This document shows positions 1 through 6,164 of a stretch of 14,092 nucleotides of DNA, piece by piece (position 1 is the first letter of the stretch; each line of letters opens with the position of its first letter). Position numbers and translations under genes: made by a program. The stretch is from NCBI GenBank assembly GCA_012797915.1, contig JAAZOE010000528.1, forward strand, positions 1 to 14,092, in the 5' to 3' direction. The notes beneath the pieces are model-generated. The model was not told the origin of the DNA. It did not search any database and worked only from the letters and a program-made list of their open reading frames with translations. Source of the stretch: Candidatus Zixiibacteriota bacterium (lineage in GTDB: Bacteria > Zixibacteria > MSB-5A5 > GN15 > JAAZOE01).

Positions 1-6
1 AAACCT

Positions 7-399
7 ATGTCTGTCACTTCAACCGTCCGCCGGAACGCGGTTCTTGTGCTTTTCGGCCTCATGCTCGCCGCCCCGGCCGTGGGCGGCCAAACTGCCGTTA
101 TCCCGATCACCAATGAGCTCTCGTTCTACAACAACCTCGACGACGCCGGCAAGTCCCGGGGCCGAACGTTGCAGCTTGTGTCGATCAACAGCTTTCATCT
201 CCTGACCGATTTTTCCATCGAGGTGACCGGCGATTACAACTGGGGCCTCGATCCGTACGAGAAAGAGGACTATTATCTGGAACTGTCGCTGGTCAAGCCG
301 GTGTATAAGGCGATCTCGGTCAACTATCAGCGGATTTATGGGACGTTCGTTCCCGAACCGATCAACCAGTTCGGGGTTCGAATATCGCTGTTCCGGTAA
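7..399 (+). CDS. Small exported protein, probably outer-membrane or periplasmic
   Basis: This 130-residue protein is not recognised as a member of a named family. Residues 1-27 look like a Sec signal peptide: two arginines (R8, R9), a hydrophobic core (LVLFGLMLAAPAV) and a small-residue cleavage region around G26-G27. The mature part is about 100 residues with alternating polar and hydrophobic positions, as in beta-strands, and many aromatic residues. It ends in FGVRISLFR, which resembles the terminal strand of an outer-membrane barrel, though the protein is short for a complete barrel. The ATG is only six bases from the window edge, so its ribosome binding site and any upstream gene are not visible; a start further upstream cannot be excluded. 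It converges with the metallo-beta-lactamase-fold gene. The export call is fairly safe; the outer-membrane location is inference. Confidence 0.6.
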   Translation: MSVTSTVRRNAVLVLFGLMLAAPAVGGQTAVIPITNELSFYNNLDDAGKSRGRTLQLVSINSFHLLTDFSIEVTGDYNWGLDPYEKEDYYLELSLVKPVYKAISVNYQRIYGTFVPEPINQFGVRISLFR

Positions 400-435
400 C
401 GGTCGGATGGCCTTGTCGATGGATTTGATATCGGG

Positions 436-461
436 CGCGCCGCCGCCGAGGCGGCGGCGCG
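436..461. terminator. GC-rich stem-loop between convergent genes
   Basis: Bases 436-447 and 450-461 are perfectly complementary (12 pairs on paper, 11 with a CGAG tetraloop), made almost entirely of GCC/GGC. It lies 36 bases after the stop of the left gene and 9 bases after the stop of the minus-strand gene that ends at 471. No long T-run follows on either side; the plus strand has only a few Ts (GCTTTAATTA). It is therefore best read as a bidirectional transcript-end or RNA-stabilising stem rather than a textbook intrinsic terminator. Confidence 0.5.
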
Positions 462-470
462 GAGCTTTAA

Positions 471-1226
471 TTACTCATGGAGGTCCGGCCGGCGGACGGT
501 TTCGATATACCGGTCGATATCATCGTCGATGATCGGTCCCTGGTGGGGACAGATCCGTTCCGGATCCAGCCGTTCGATTAGGTTGAGGGCGTGGAGAAGG
601 GCCTTCTTGGAACCGGCGGCGCCGGTCACCGGCGGAATCATCGCCTGCCACGAAAGGGGCGGCGCGAACAGGTTCCAGTCGCCGGGAATGTACCCCAGCA
701 GATTGCCGGCAAAGACGGTCTTGGTCCGGCTGTCATACAGGAACCCGGCGCCGATAGCCGGCAGGTCGGGGGTGGCGTAGAAGTCGATGGTCCGGCCGGA
801 CTTCAGGATGATGCTGTCGCCATGGTCCAGCGGGATGATCGGGGCGAGGCAGCCATAATGACGGACGGAATCGACGACGGTCGCGGGGGCATAGAGGCGG
901 ACGCTCCGTCCGGCGCATTTTTCCGCGTGGGTCAGCGCGGCGCATCGCTGGGGATCGTCGTGGTTGACGGCGATATGGGCGATCCGTTCCGGCGGGAGCA
1001 GCGATTCCACTTTTCCGCAGATCAGCTGGTGATGCCGGGGGGCGGAGGAACCGGGATTAATCAACACGGCCTCGTCGCCATCGATCAGCAGATACGGGTT
1101 GAGGGATTGTCCCGAGGTTTCATCGACGCTACCAATCCACCAGATGCCGGGGACGACCGCGTGGGCTTTATCGATTTCGTATTTCTTTCGTTCGACCAGG
1201 GAAACGGGTGACTGAACGGCTTCCAT
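471..1226 (-). CDS. Flavodiiron-type metallo-beta-lactamase-fold (ODP-like) protein with degenerate metal site
   Basis: The 251 residues match the layout of the oxygen-binding diiron (ODP) domain of flavodiiron proteins. They show an N-terminal strand pair (VPGIWWIGSV), the NPYLLIDGDEAVLINPG segment (43-59), the metal-loop region VNHDDPQRCAAL (87-98), the TP-L-P segment (152-156), VFAGNLLG (171-178) and CPHQGPI near the C-terminus (226-232). Family members normally carry HxExDH, then His, Asp and a final His. Here only H89 and perhaps H228 remain; the other ligand positions read D91, Q93, R94, P156 and N175. There is no fused flavodoxin domain. ATG 1226 is preferred over GTG 1232 because AGGAG sits five bases before the ATG. 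A promoter candidate lies just upstream. The fold assignment is fairly sure; diiron chemistry looks lost, so a binding or sensing role is possible but unproven. Confidence 0.75.
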   Translation of the reverse strand: MEAVQSPVSLVERKKYEIDKAHAVVPGIWWIGSVDETSGQSLNPYLLIDGDEAVLINPGSSAPRHHQLICGKVESLLPPERIAHIAVNHDDPQRCAALTHAEKCAGRSVRLYAPATVVDSVRHYGCLAPIIPLDHGDSIILKSGRTIDFYATPDLPAIGAGFLYDSRTKTVFAGNLLGYIPGDWNLFAPPLSWQAMIPPVTGAAGSKKALLHALNLIERLDPERICPHQGPIIDDDIDRYIETVRRPDLHE

Positions 1227-1258
1227 AACCACTCCTGAGTTAGACCGACTCTGATTTG

Positions 1259-1286
1259 ATTATCGGTCAAATCGGGGGAAGGTTAA
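1259..1286 (-). promoter_or_regulatory. Candidate sigma-70-type promoter for the ODP-like gene
   Basis: On the minus strand, a -35-like TTAACC (1286-1281) and a -10-like GATAAT (1264-1259) are separated by 16 bases. The predicted start near 1252 would give a leader of about 26 bases carrying the AGGAG ribosome binding site. The -10 is good (five of six consensus bases) and the -35 is only fair, so this is a reasonable but not firm call. Confidence 0.4.
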
Positions 1287-1430
1287 CAAGGCGGCCGGGG
1301 TTGCGGGAAGTGTGGATGAACCCAAGGGTATTGTCAGTTGCTGAAAAACTATGGGTCTTTGGCAGGGAAAACTCCCAGCCGATGAGTATCCTCCGCGGCG
1401 GACCGGGCACAAGGGGTCATTCGGTTTGGC

Positions 1431-2501
1431 CTATGGCTTGGGGTAGAGAATAACCGCGGCCGGCTGGTCATCGCGGAGGTAGGCGATATGAACGCCATCG
1501 GCCAGACGGGCCAGGATCATGGCGTACAGGCTTTTAACATCCCGCGGGTTCTGATTGTCGACCAGGCGGATGAGATCGCCCTGGCGCAGGCCGGCGGCAT
1601 AGGCCGCCTTCAGCGAATCGATCCCGGTGACCCGGAACAAGCCGCCCTGGTCTTCGGTCACCGAAAATCCCAATTGCCCCCCGGCGGCCGGTTGCCCGAT
1701 GATTCGGCTGAGGCCGACTCGGCGGGGCCGCATTTGTTCCGGGGGCTTGGTCAGGGCGACCAGGTCGGAGCGGACCGGCTCGGAGGCGATTCTGGCCGCC
1801 AGGGTGTTATCGGGCGACAGCGGCCAGCGGTTCCAGAGGTGATTGAGGACGACATCCCGGCCGGGGGCGCGCCGCCTCCATTCATCGGATCGGTAGACCG
1901 CCATCACCGAATCCGGATCGGCGAAATCGGCCAGGGCGGATAACGCCAGCAAGTCGGCCAGGGCGTCAAACCGTCGCGGCGTCTTCTGCAGCAGGGGGTG
2001 AATAGCCAGATACCCTTCACTGGCGCCGGGAACGAAGACCTGATTGAGGAGCCGTCGCGACACCTGCTGAAACAGGGCCAGAAGATGAGACAGTCCCTGC
2101 GGCACGGCGATGATCCGATCGCCGTTTTTTTTTCCGGCCAAAGGGATGGTCAGCGGGTCGGAGCAGCCGTAATCGGGAAAATACTTCACCAGATAGATAT
2201 CGAACTGCGGTTCGAGCCAGGAAATCCCGGCATAGAGGGACAGGCGATCCAGCACGGCCAGGCCCTGCCGGTCCCAGAAGGTTTTCAGCGATTCGGCTTC
2301 GGCGGCGATGGAGGCGCAGGCGGCCAGGGCGCTGTCCCGGGTCGGAAAATCATCTGGTGACAGCGCCGTCATGTAATCGTAGTTGTCGATGATCATTCGC
2401 ACCTGCGGCAGAGAGTCGCTTCGCGCCGCCAGCGGTGCGGCGGTCAGCAGGATCAGGACAAGCAGACCCGGCCGACATATTTTGGGACAACGACTCGCCA
2501 T
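1431..2501 (-). CDS. Exported protein with C-terminal PDZ domain
   Basis: The 356-residue protein begins with a clear Sec signal peptide (hydrophobic stretch LLVLILLTAAPLAA, residues 13-26, then RSDS). The central region (about 35-270) is mainly helical and contains no protease motif that I can see: no HExxH, no GxSxG and no DTG. The last 80 residues or so (275-356) resemble a PDZ domain: the LGFSV carboxylate-binding-loop region, AAYAAGLRQGDLIRLVDNQ, and a final strand pair. PDZ domains bind C-termini or internal peptides, which points to an envelope scaffold or a degenerate protease relative. The gene starts six bases after the stop of the membrane-protein gene, and its GAGGAG overlaps that stop, so the two are probably co-transcribed and translationally coupled. 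The spacing from AGGAG to ATG is very short (2 bases), consistent with coupling. Confidence 0.65.
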   Translation of the reverse strand: MASRCPKICRPGLLVLILLTAAPLAARSDSLPQVRMIIDNYDYMTALSPDDFPTRDSALAACASIAAEAESLKTFWDRQGLAVLDRLSLYAGISWLEPQFDIYLVKYFPDYGCSDPLTIPLAGKKNGDRIIAVPQGLSHLLALFQQVSRRLLNQVFVPGASEGYLAIHPLLQKTPRRFDALADLLALSALADFADPDSVMAVYRSDEWRRRAPGRDVVLNHLWNRWPLSPDNTLAARIASEPVRSDLVALTKPPEQMRPRRVGLSRIIGQPAAGGQLGFSVTEDQGGLFRVTGIDSLKAAYAAGLRQGDLIRLVDNQNPRDVKSLYAMILARLADGVHIAYLRDDQPAAVILYPKP

Positions 2502-2507
2502 AACTCC

Positions 2508-3416
2508 TCAGACGGTCGTCGGGGGGATGGATATATCCGGCGCCGAGGGTCCCGGTTCGGAGGAAGGAACGGCGGGCGCGACTTCCGGATACAGATGTTG
2601 TTGAAGGCGGAAATAAAACCCGGTCATCATCAGGCTGATGGCCGAGCCGAGATAGCCGTTGATCAAATACAGAACCAATAAACCGGTCGGTACACCGAGC
2701 AACAGGGCCAACCAGAAGTTGAAAAGGCCCAAGGCGATGAACGGCAGGGAAACGACCAACAGAGTCAGGACGGCGAAAATCGCGGCGGCGATGATGATGC
2801 CGAGGTAGATAAGGAAGATGATGATGGTCGTGCCGGGGGTCCGCGACAGCCAGGAGAAGCTCTCGCCGATGCTGTCCATGACCGGCCGTCGCTCCAGCAC
2901 GATCATCCGCTGGGTCAGCATATAGGTGATGGTCCAGACGTACAGCCCCGCCAGGAAGATCGGGATTAACAACAGGAGCGACAGGAGGCCGATGGCGAGG
3001 GCGATTACGAAAGCGACCACGCCGATAATGACCAACACCAGGACCAGGGCCAGAATCATAATAAGAAACAGGATGGCCGCGCCCAGCATCGACCAGAAGC
3101 GGGCCATACCGGTCTGCCAGGATTGGCCCAGGCGGTACGGTTCGCTCCGGTGGAGCCGAGCGGCGGCGTCGATCAGGGCCCCTTCGGCGATGATGCGCAG
3201 GATGAAGAACACCAACAGCAGAATCAGGACGAAGGCGGCGATGGACAGGATCAGAAGGGGATGCCGGAGGACGAAATCGCCGATTTCTTCCCAGTCGCCG
3301 GCCCTGTCGCCGACGTTGAAGGTGGAGACGCCCATCGTGAGAAAGCCCAACAGCCAGAGCGACTTGTGTTGCCAGGCGCGGGTGAAGGCCGTGGATACGA
3401 TTTCACCATAGTTCAT
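2508..3416 (-). CDS. Polytopic membrane protein of unknown function
   Basis: The 302-residue protein has about six hydrophobic segments (roughly 19-33, 52-76, 110-138, 140-168, 197-223 and 232-268). An amphipathic start (MNYGEIVSTAFTRAWQHKSLW) and a Pro/Ser-rich cytosolic-type tail (278-302) flank them. The opening resembles a broad group of uncharacterised membrane proteins that begin with a short amphipathic helix ending in KxLW; no enzymatic motif is visible. The reading frame is open further upstream to 3638. That extension would overlap sthA, has low-quality Arg/Ser-rich composition, and would place the N-terminus upstream of a good promoter. I therefore choose ATG 3416. No Shine-Dalgarno sequence precedes this ATG, and the promoter position predicts a leaderless transcript. 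The gene is followed six bases later by the PDZ protein gene. Confidence 0.7.
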   Translation of the reverse strand: MNYGEIVSTAFTRAWQHKSLWLLGFLTMGVSTFNVGDRAGDWEEIGDFVLRHPLLILSIAAFVLILLLVFFILRIIAEGALIDAAARLHRSEPYRLGQSWQTGMARFWSMLGAAILFLIMILALVLVLVIIGVVAFVIALAIGLLSLLLLIPIFLAGLYVWTITYMLTQRMIVLERRPVMDSIGESFSWLSRTPGTTIIIFLIYLGIIIAAAIFAVLTLLVVSLPFIALGLFNFWLALLLGVPTGLLVLYLINGYLGSAISLMMTGFYFRLQQHLYPEVAPAVPSSEPGPSAPDISIPPTTV

Positions 3417-3423
3417 GGATATG

Positions 3424-3452
3424 TATCTACGCCATCGGCGGGGCGCTGTCAA
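3424..3452 (-). promoter_or_regulatory. Promoter for the membrane-protein/PDZ unit, predicting a leaderless mRNA
   Basis: The minus strand shows a perfect -35 TTGACA (3452-3447), a 17-base spacer and TAGATA (3429-3424). Only seven bases (CATATCC) separate the -10 from the ATG at 3416. Transcription would then begin at or next to the start codon. The -35 is consensus; the -10 matches three of six, so the call rests on the spacing and on the absence of an alternative Shine-Dalgarno sequence. Confidence 0.45.
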
Positions 3453-3579
3453 CCAAAAAGCATCCCCGCCCGGAGCGTGAAAACACCGATGAATCGCGGC
3501 CGACCGGCGTATATCTGTGGTATCGAGGGACAGCGAGAGCGACTTGGCCGAAGCGAGCACACCATTCGGAGACCTGCGT

Positions 3580-5013
3580 ATGGAACAGTACGACCTGATC
3601 GTCATAGGTTCCGGCCCGGCCGGCGAAAAAGCGGCCATCCAGGCGGCGCAGAATCACAAACGGACGGCCGTGATCGAGACCCGGGGGGTGGTCGGCGGCG
3701 TCTGCGTGCACACCGGCACGCTGCCGTCGAAAACCCTGCGGGAGACGGTGCTGTACCTGGCGGGGCTCAAACAGCGATCGGTGTATGGAGTCGTCTGTAC
3801 CGTCAAAAGCGATGTCACCGTCGGCGAGCTGATGTACCGCACCCGCCACGTCATCCAGAACGAACTGGAAGTCATCCACAACAAGCTGATGCGGCACGGG
3901 ATCACCGTCTTGAGCGGCCGGGGTCGTCTGGCCTCGGCCCACGAGGTGGAGGTTGTTGACGCCTCCGACGGCGCGCGGCCCTTGTCGGCCGAGGCGATCA
4001 TCATCGCCGCCGGTTCCCGGCCGTTCCGCGATCCGACGGTCCCCTTCGACGACCGGCTCATCTTCGACAGCGAGACCATCCTCAATCTCGATCGCATCCC
4101 GAAATCGCTGGTCATCGTCGGCGGCGGGATCATCGGCTGCGAGTACGCCTGCATTTTCGCCCACCTCGGGGTGGCCGTGACGCTGATCGATTCCAAACCG
4201 CGCTTGATTCCGTTTCTGGACCACGAGATCTCTGACGCGCTGACCCACCTCATGCGCAAGGTCGGCATCAAGGTGATTCTCGAGGACCGCAAGGAGGCGC
4301 TGACCGCCGCCGACAATCAGGTGACGATTGCCACCCGGGGAGGGCGGACGATCACGGCCGAAAAGGCGCTGTTCGCCACCGGCCGGGTCGGCAATACGGT
4401 CGGCATGGGTCTGGACAGGGTCGGGGTCCCGGTCGATGAGCGGGGCCTGATCGTCGTCGACGAAAACTTCCACACCGGAGTGGAAAAAATATATGCGGTC
4501 GGGGATATCATCGGGTTCCCGGCCCTGGCCTCGGTGTCGATGGACCAGGGACGACTGGCGGCCCGGCACGCGTTCGGCCGTTCGGAGACGCGGCTGAACA
4601 CGCTTCTGCCGTACGGCATCTACACGATTCCGGAAGTATCGATCGTGGGGGAGACGGAGGCCGGACTATCCGGCCGCGGGGTTCCCTATGAAACCGGCAC
4701 GGCCCATTTTTATGAGCTGGCCCGGGGGCAGATTGCCGGGGATCATGACGGGCTTCTAAAGCTGATTTTCTGTCCGCATACGCACAAGCTGTACGGCGTG
4801 CATATCATCGGGCAGGATGCCGCCGACCTGGTTCATGTCGGCCAGGCGGTGATCTCCTTCAACGGAACGATTGACTTCTTCGTCGATACGGTCTTTAACT
4901 TCCCGACGATGTCGGAAGCCTATAAGGTGGCGGCCCTCAACGGCCTGGCCAACCTCCATGCGGCCGACGGAAGCCCCCGGATAGGTATTGACAGGAAGCG
5001 GAAAATGTCGTAG
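3580..5013 (+). CDS. sthA: Soluble pyridine nucleotide transhydrogenase (Si-specific)
   Basis: This 477-residue FAD flavoprotein would exchange reducing equivalents between NADPH and NAD+ in the cytosol. It shows an N-terminal FAD-binding GSGPAG (10-15), the active-site region GGVCVHTGTLPSK (39-51), a second dinucleotide site GGGIIGCEY (181-189), the FAD motif IYAVGDIIGFPALAS (304-318) and the C-terminal interface FPTMSEAYKVAALNGL (441-456). In dihydrolipoamide and glutathione reductases the active site is a CxxxxC disulfide. Here C42 is present but the second position is T47, exactly as in E. coli SthA, which favours transhydrogenase over disulfide reductase. It is about ten residues longer than E. 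coli SthA; the extra tail (460-477) overlaps the promoter of the next gene. ATG 3580 has GGAGA eight bases upstream; the open frame from 3517 adds non-conserved sequence. No convincing promoter is seen in 3417-3579. Confidence 0.92.
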   Translation: MEQYDLIVIGSGPAGEKAAIQAAQNHKRTAVIETRGVVGGVCVHTGTLPSKTLRETVLYLAGLKQRSVYGVVCTVKSDVTVGELMYRTRHVIQNELEVIHNKLMRHGITVLSGRGRLASAHEVEVVDASDGARPLSAEAIIIAAGSRPFRDPTVPFDDRLIFDSETILNLDRIPKSLVIVGGGIIGCEYACIFAHLGVAVTLIDSKPRLIPFLDHEISDALTHLMRKVGIKVILEDRKEALTAADNQVTIATRGGRTITAEKALFATGRVGNTVGMGLDRVGVPVDERGLIVVDENFHTGVEKIYAVGDIIGFPALASVSMDQGRLAARHAFGRSETRLNTLLPYGIYTIPEVSIVGETEAGLSGRGVPYETGTAHFYELARGQIAGDHDGLLKLIFCPHTHKLYGVHIIGQDAADLVHVGQAVISFNGTIDFFVDTVFNFPTMSEAYKVAALNGLANLHAADGSPRIGIDRKRKMS

Positions 5014-5016
5014 AAT
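4988..5016 (+). promoter_or_regulatory. Promoter for the first RRM gene, embedded in the end of sthA
   Basis: TTGACA (4988-4993), a 17-base spacer and TAGAAT (5011-5016) form a near-consensus sigma-70-type promoter. The first three bases of the -10 are the TAG stop codon of sthA. The predicted start is near 5023, giving a leader of about 60 GC-rich bases before the ATG at 5085. Confidence 0.65.
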
Positions 5017-5084
5017 GCCGGTAGCTGCGGCGGCCCGCCCAGGCGGCGCCGGCCGGAGCGCGGTGTCTTTGCAGGAGATGTTCG

Positions 5085-5366
5085 ATGCAAGGCAGCAGGC
5101 TCTATGTCGGGAACCTCAAGTATAGCGTAACTAATCACCAACTGAGAGGACTTTTCGCCGGATACGGCCAGGTGAAAAGCGCCAACGTCATCGAGGGAAA
5201 GGGCTTCGGCTTTGTGGAGATGTCCACCCCGGAAGAAGCCCAGAAGGCGAAAGACGCTCTCGATGGCCGGGAATTCGACGGTCGCAATCTGAAAGTGGAT
5301 GAAGCCAAACCGCCCCGAAGCCGTGAAGATCGGGGTCGATCGCGCGGTGGTCCGGAAAGATATTGA
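5085..5366 (+). CDS. Single-RRM RNA-binding protein, copy 1
   Basis: This 93-residue protein is a single RNA recognition motif followed by a short basic tail. RNP2 is LYVGNL (6-11) and RNP1 is KGFGFVEM (39-46), with the aromatic residues Y7, F41 and F43 in place to stack on RNA bases. The domain spans roughly 4-75; the tail (76-93) is rich in Arg, Asp and Gly but short. Bacterial proteins of this class, best known from cyanobacteria, bind single-stranded RNA and are often cold-responsive; the target here is unknown. GCAGGAG is seven bases before the ATG. A paralogue follows 318 bases downstream, and the gene has its own promoter. The identification as an RRM protein is firm. Confidence 0.9.
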   Translation: MQGSRLYVGNLKYSVTNHQLRGLFAGYGQVKSANVIEGKGFGFVEMSTPEEAQKAKDALDGREFDGRNLKVDEAKPPRSREDRGRSRGGPERY

Positions 5367-5418
5367 CATTGTTGTCGAATGACCGCGAGTGACCATCGTC
5401 ACCTTCCATCTCCACAAC

Positions 5419-5504
5419 GGTCGTATCGCCTGACGGGAGCGACGGCGCCGAGAATCCGGCGGCCGTCGAGGGTGACTTTCCCCAGCCGGGAGGGCGATAC
5501 GGTC
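5419..5504 (+). other. Long-range inverted repeat with internal hairpin (possible structured RNA)
   Basis: Between the two RRM genes, bases 5419-5430 can pair with 5493-5504 (ten Watson-Crick pairs including GTATCGCC/GGCGATAC, and two GT pairs). Inside it, 5441-5450 pairs with 5457-5467 (ten pairs, one bulged G at 5461, loop AGAATC). It has no T-run, so it is not a normal terminator of the first RRM gene. It could be its 3' untranslated structure or an independent RNA. The strand is assigned by the flanking genes only; the paired DNA is symmetric. Confidence 0.4.
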
Positions 5505-5539
5505 CCTGCCGCCGAAATGAGCAATTCGGCTTGACAGGG
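5504..5539 (+). other. Hairpin overlapping the -35 of the second RRM promoter
   Basis: CCCTG (5504-5508) pairs with CAGGG (5535-5539), and GCCGAA (5511-5516) with TTCGGC (5525-5530), with an 8-base loop. The right arm runs through the TTGACA -35 box at 5531-5536. It could be an operator-like dyad, a weak transcript end for the first RRM gene, or chance in GC-rich DNA. Confidence 0.35.
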
Positions 5540-5559
5540 TGGAGCGGGTGTTATATAGA
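5531..5559 (+). promoter_or_regulatory. Promoter for the second RRM gene
   Basis: A perfect TTGACA (5531-5536), a 17-base spacer and TATAGA (5554-5559) are present. The predicted start near 5566 gives a leader of about 119 bases before the ATG at 5685, long enough to hold the folded element at 5587-5652. A second -10-like TATAAT (5588-5593) lies downstream but has no matching -35. Confidence 0.6.
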
Positions 5560-5586
5560 TGAAGGCAGTTTTTCCATAAGGGTACC

Positions 5587-5652
5587 CTATAATGTTTTCC
5601 TGTGAGAGGCCCCACAGGCTGTCCTGCTTTCGCCTCCCCAGAAACATTATGG
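5587..5652 (+). ncRNA. Predicted structured leader RNA of the second RRM gene
   Basis: Three pairing elements nest within 66 bases. The closing stem is 5587-5598 with 5641-5652 (12 pairs, including the perfect ATAATGTTT/AAACATTAT and two GU pairs). Stacked directly on it is hairpin 5599-5604 with 5613-5618 (CCTGTG/CACAGG, 8-base loop). The loop segment GAGGC (5606-5610) is complementary to GCCTC (5632-5636), which would form a pseudoknot. The ribosome binding site GAGGAG (5673-5678) follows 20 bases later. It does not match any riboswitch class that I recognise. The position in a predicted 5' leader suggests cis control of translation or stability, possibly by temperature or by the RRM protein itself; that role is inference. 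Confidence 0.45.
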
Positions 5653-5684
5653 ATCACTGAGGACTCATATCTGAGGAGTGCGTG

Positions 5685-5984
5685 ATGCCAGGCAGTCGCT
5701 TGTATGTCGGGAATCTGAGCTATTCCGTCACGGCCGACCAGTTAAAGGACCTGTTCGGCCAGTACGGTGAGGTCGTCAACGTCAACGTGATCGAAGGCAA
5801 GGGATTCGGATTCGTCGAGATGGCCAGCGGCGATCAGGCCACGAGCGCCAAAGAAGCGCTCAATGGTACTGATTACAATGGCCGGACGATGCGGGTCGAT
5901 GAGGCGCGTCCGCCGAAAGCCCGCGACGATCGCGGCGGCGGTGGCGGCGGTCGCCGGGGCGGCGGCCCGGGTCGTCGCTTCTAA
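5685..5984 (+). CDS. Single-RRM RNA-binding protein, copy 2, with Gly/Arg-rich tail
   Basis: This 99-residue protein is a close paralogue of the upstream RRM protein. RNP2 is LYVGNL (6-11) and RNP1 KGFGFVEM (39-46), with long identical stretches such as NVIEGKGFGFVEM. Unlike copy 1, it ends in a Gly/Arg-rich tail (84-99, RGG-like, finishing GRRF), of the kind that adds non-specific RNA contacts in cyanobacterial Rbp and eukaryotic glycine-rich RNA-binding proteins. ATG 5685 is preferred to GTG 5682 because GAGGAG ends six bases before the ATG and only three before the GTG. It has its own consensus-type promoter, a long folded leader and a downstream intrinsic terminator, so it is a self-contained transcription unit. 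Copies 1 and 2 probably arose by tandem duplication and then diverged in the tail and in control. Confidence 0.92.
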   Translation: MPGSRLYVGNLSYSVTADQLKDLFGQYGEVVNVNVIEGKGFGFVEMASGDQATSAKEALNGTDYNGRTMRVDEARPPKARDDRGGGGGGRRGGGPGRRF

Positions 5985-6032
5985 GCCCTTCGCGGGCCTG
6001 CCCGCGGACAGTTAAAAAAGTATCAGTTATAA

Positions 6033-6059
6033 GGGGGTCGAGCAATCGGCCCTCTTTTT
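6033..6059 (+). terminator. Intrinsic terminator of the second RRM gene
   Basis: Bases 6033-6041 pair with 6046-6054 (nine pairs, two of them GT) around a GCAA tetraloop of the stable GNRA type. TTTTT follows at 6055-6059. It lies 48 bases after the stop codon. Confidence 0.8.
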
Positions 6060-6066
6060 ATCTCTG
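6052..6066 (+). repeat. 15-base direct repeat, copy 1 (second copy at 10920-10934)
   Basis: CTCTTTTTATCTCTG occurs here and again at 10920-10934. In both places CTC closes a terminator-like stem and TTTTT is the T-run; the shared ATCTCTG beyond it is not needed for termination. Confidence 0.6.
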
Positions 6067-6082
6067 GAGATGGTTCCAGAAT

Positions 6083-6119
6083 AACGATTGGCGGTCGGTT
6101 TCAGTCCGCGGCAATCGTT
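6083..6119. terminator. Inverted repeat between convergent rrm and wzi-like genes
   Basis: AACGATTG (6083-6090) and CAATCGTT (6112-6119) are perfectly complementary. Inside them GCGG (6091-6094) pairs with CCGC (6106-6109), leaving two bulged Gs. On the minus strand the stem is followed by ATTCT, a weak T-run. It probably ends or protects the polysaccharide transcript that stops at 6165. Confidence 0.45.
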
Positions 6120-6164
6120 TGAGGGTGTATCGTTGACGGACAGGTGAGACCGGTCCGACGGTAA

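Noticed and set aside
3417..3638. N-terminal extension of the membrane protein up to 3638
   Set aside because: It would overlap the start of sthA, has no membrane or family character, and lies upstream of a good promoter facing the shorter start.
5363..5368. TTGACA at the end of the first RRM gene as a promoter -35
   Set aside because: No -10-like hexamer lies at 15 to 19 bases; the bases there read CGAGTG and similar.
5379..5534. Plus-strand 51-residue frame after the first RRM gene
   Set aside because: It has no Shine-Dalgarno sequence, an Arg/Pro/Ser-rich composition typical of chance frames in GC-rich DNA, and it ends inside the next promoter.
5399..5647. Minus-strand open frame of 82 residues in the gap between the RRM genes
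   Set aside because: It has no ribosome binding site or recognisable motif, and it overlaps the promoter and leader of the second RRM gene. The inverted repeats explain the region better. A decayed gene cannot be fully excluded.
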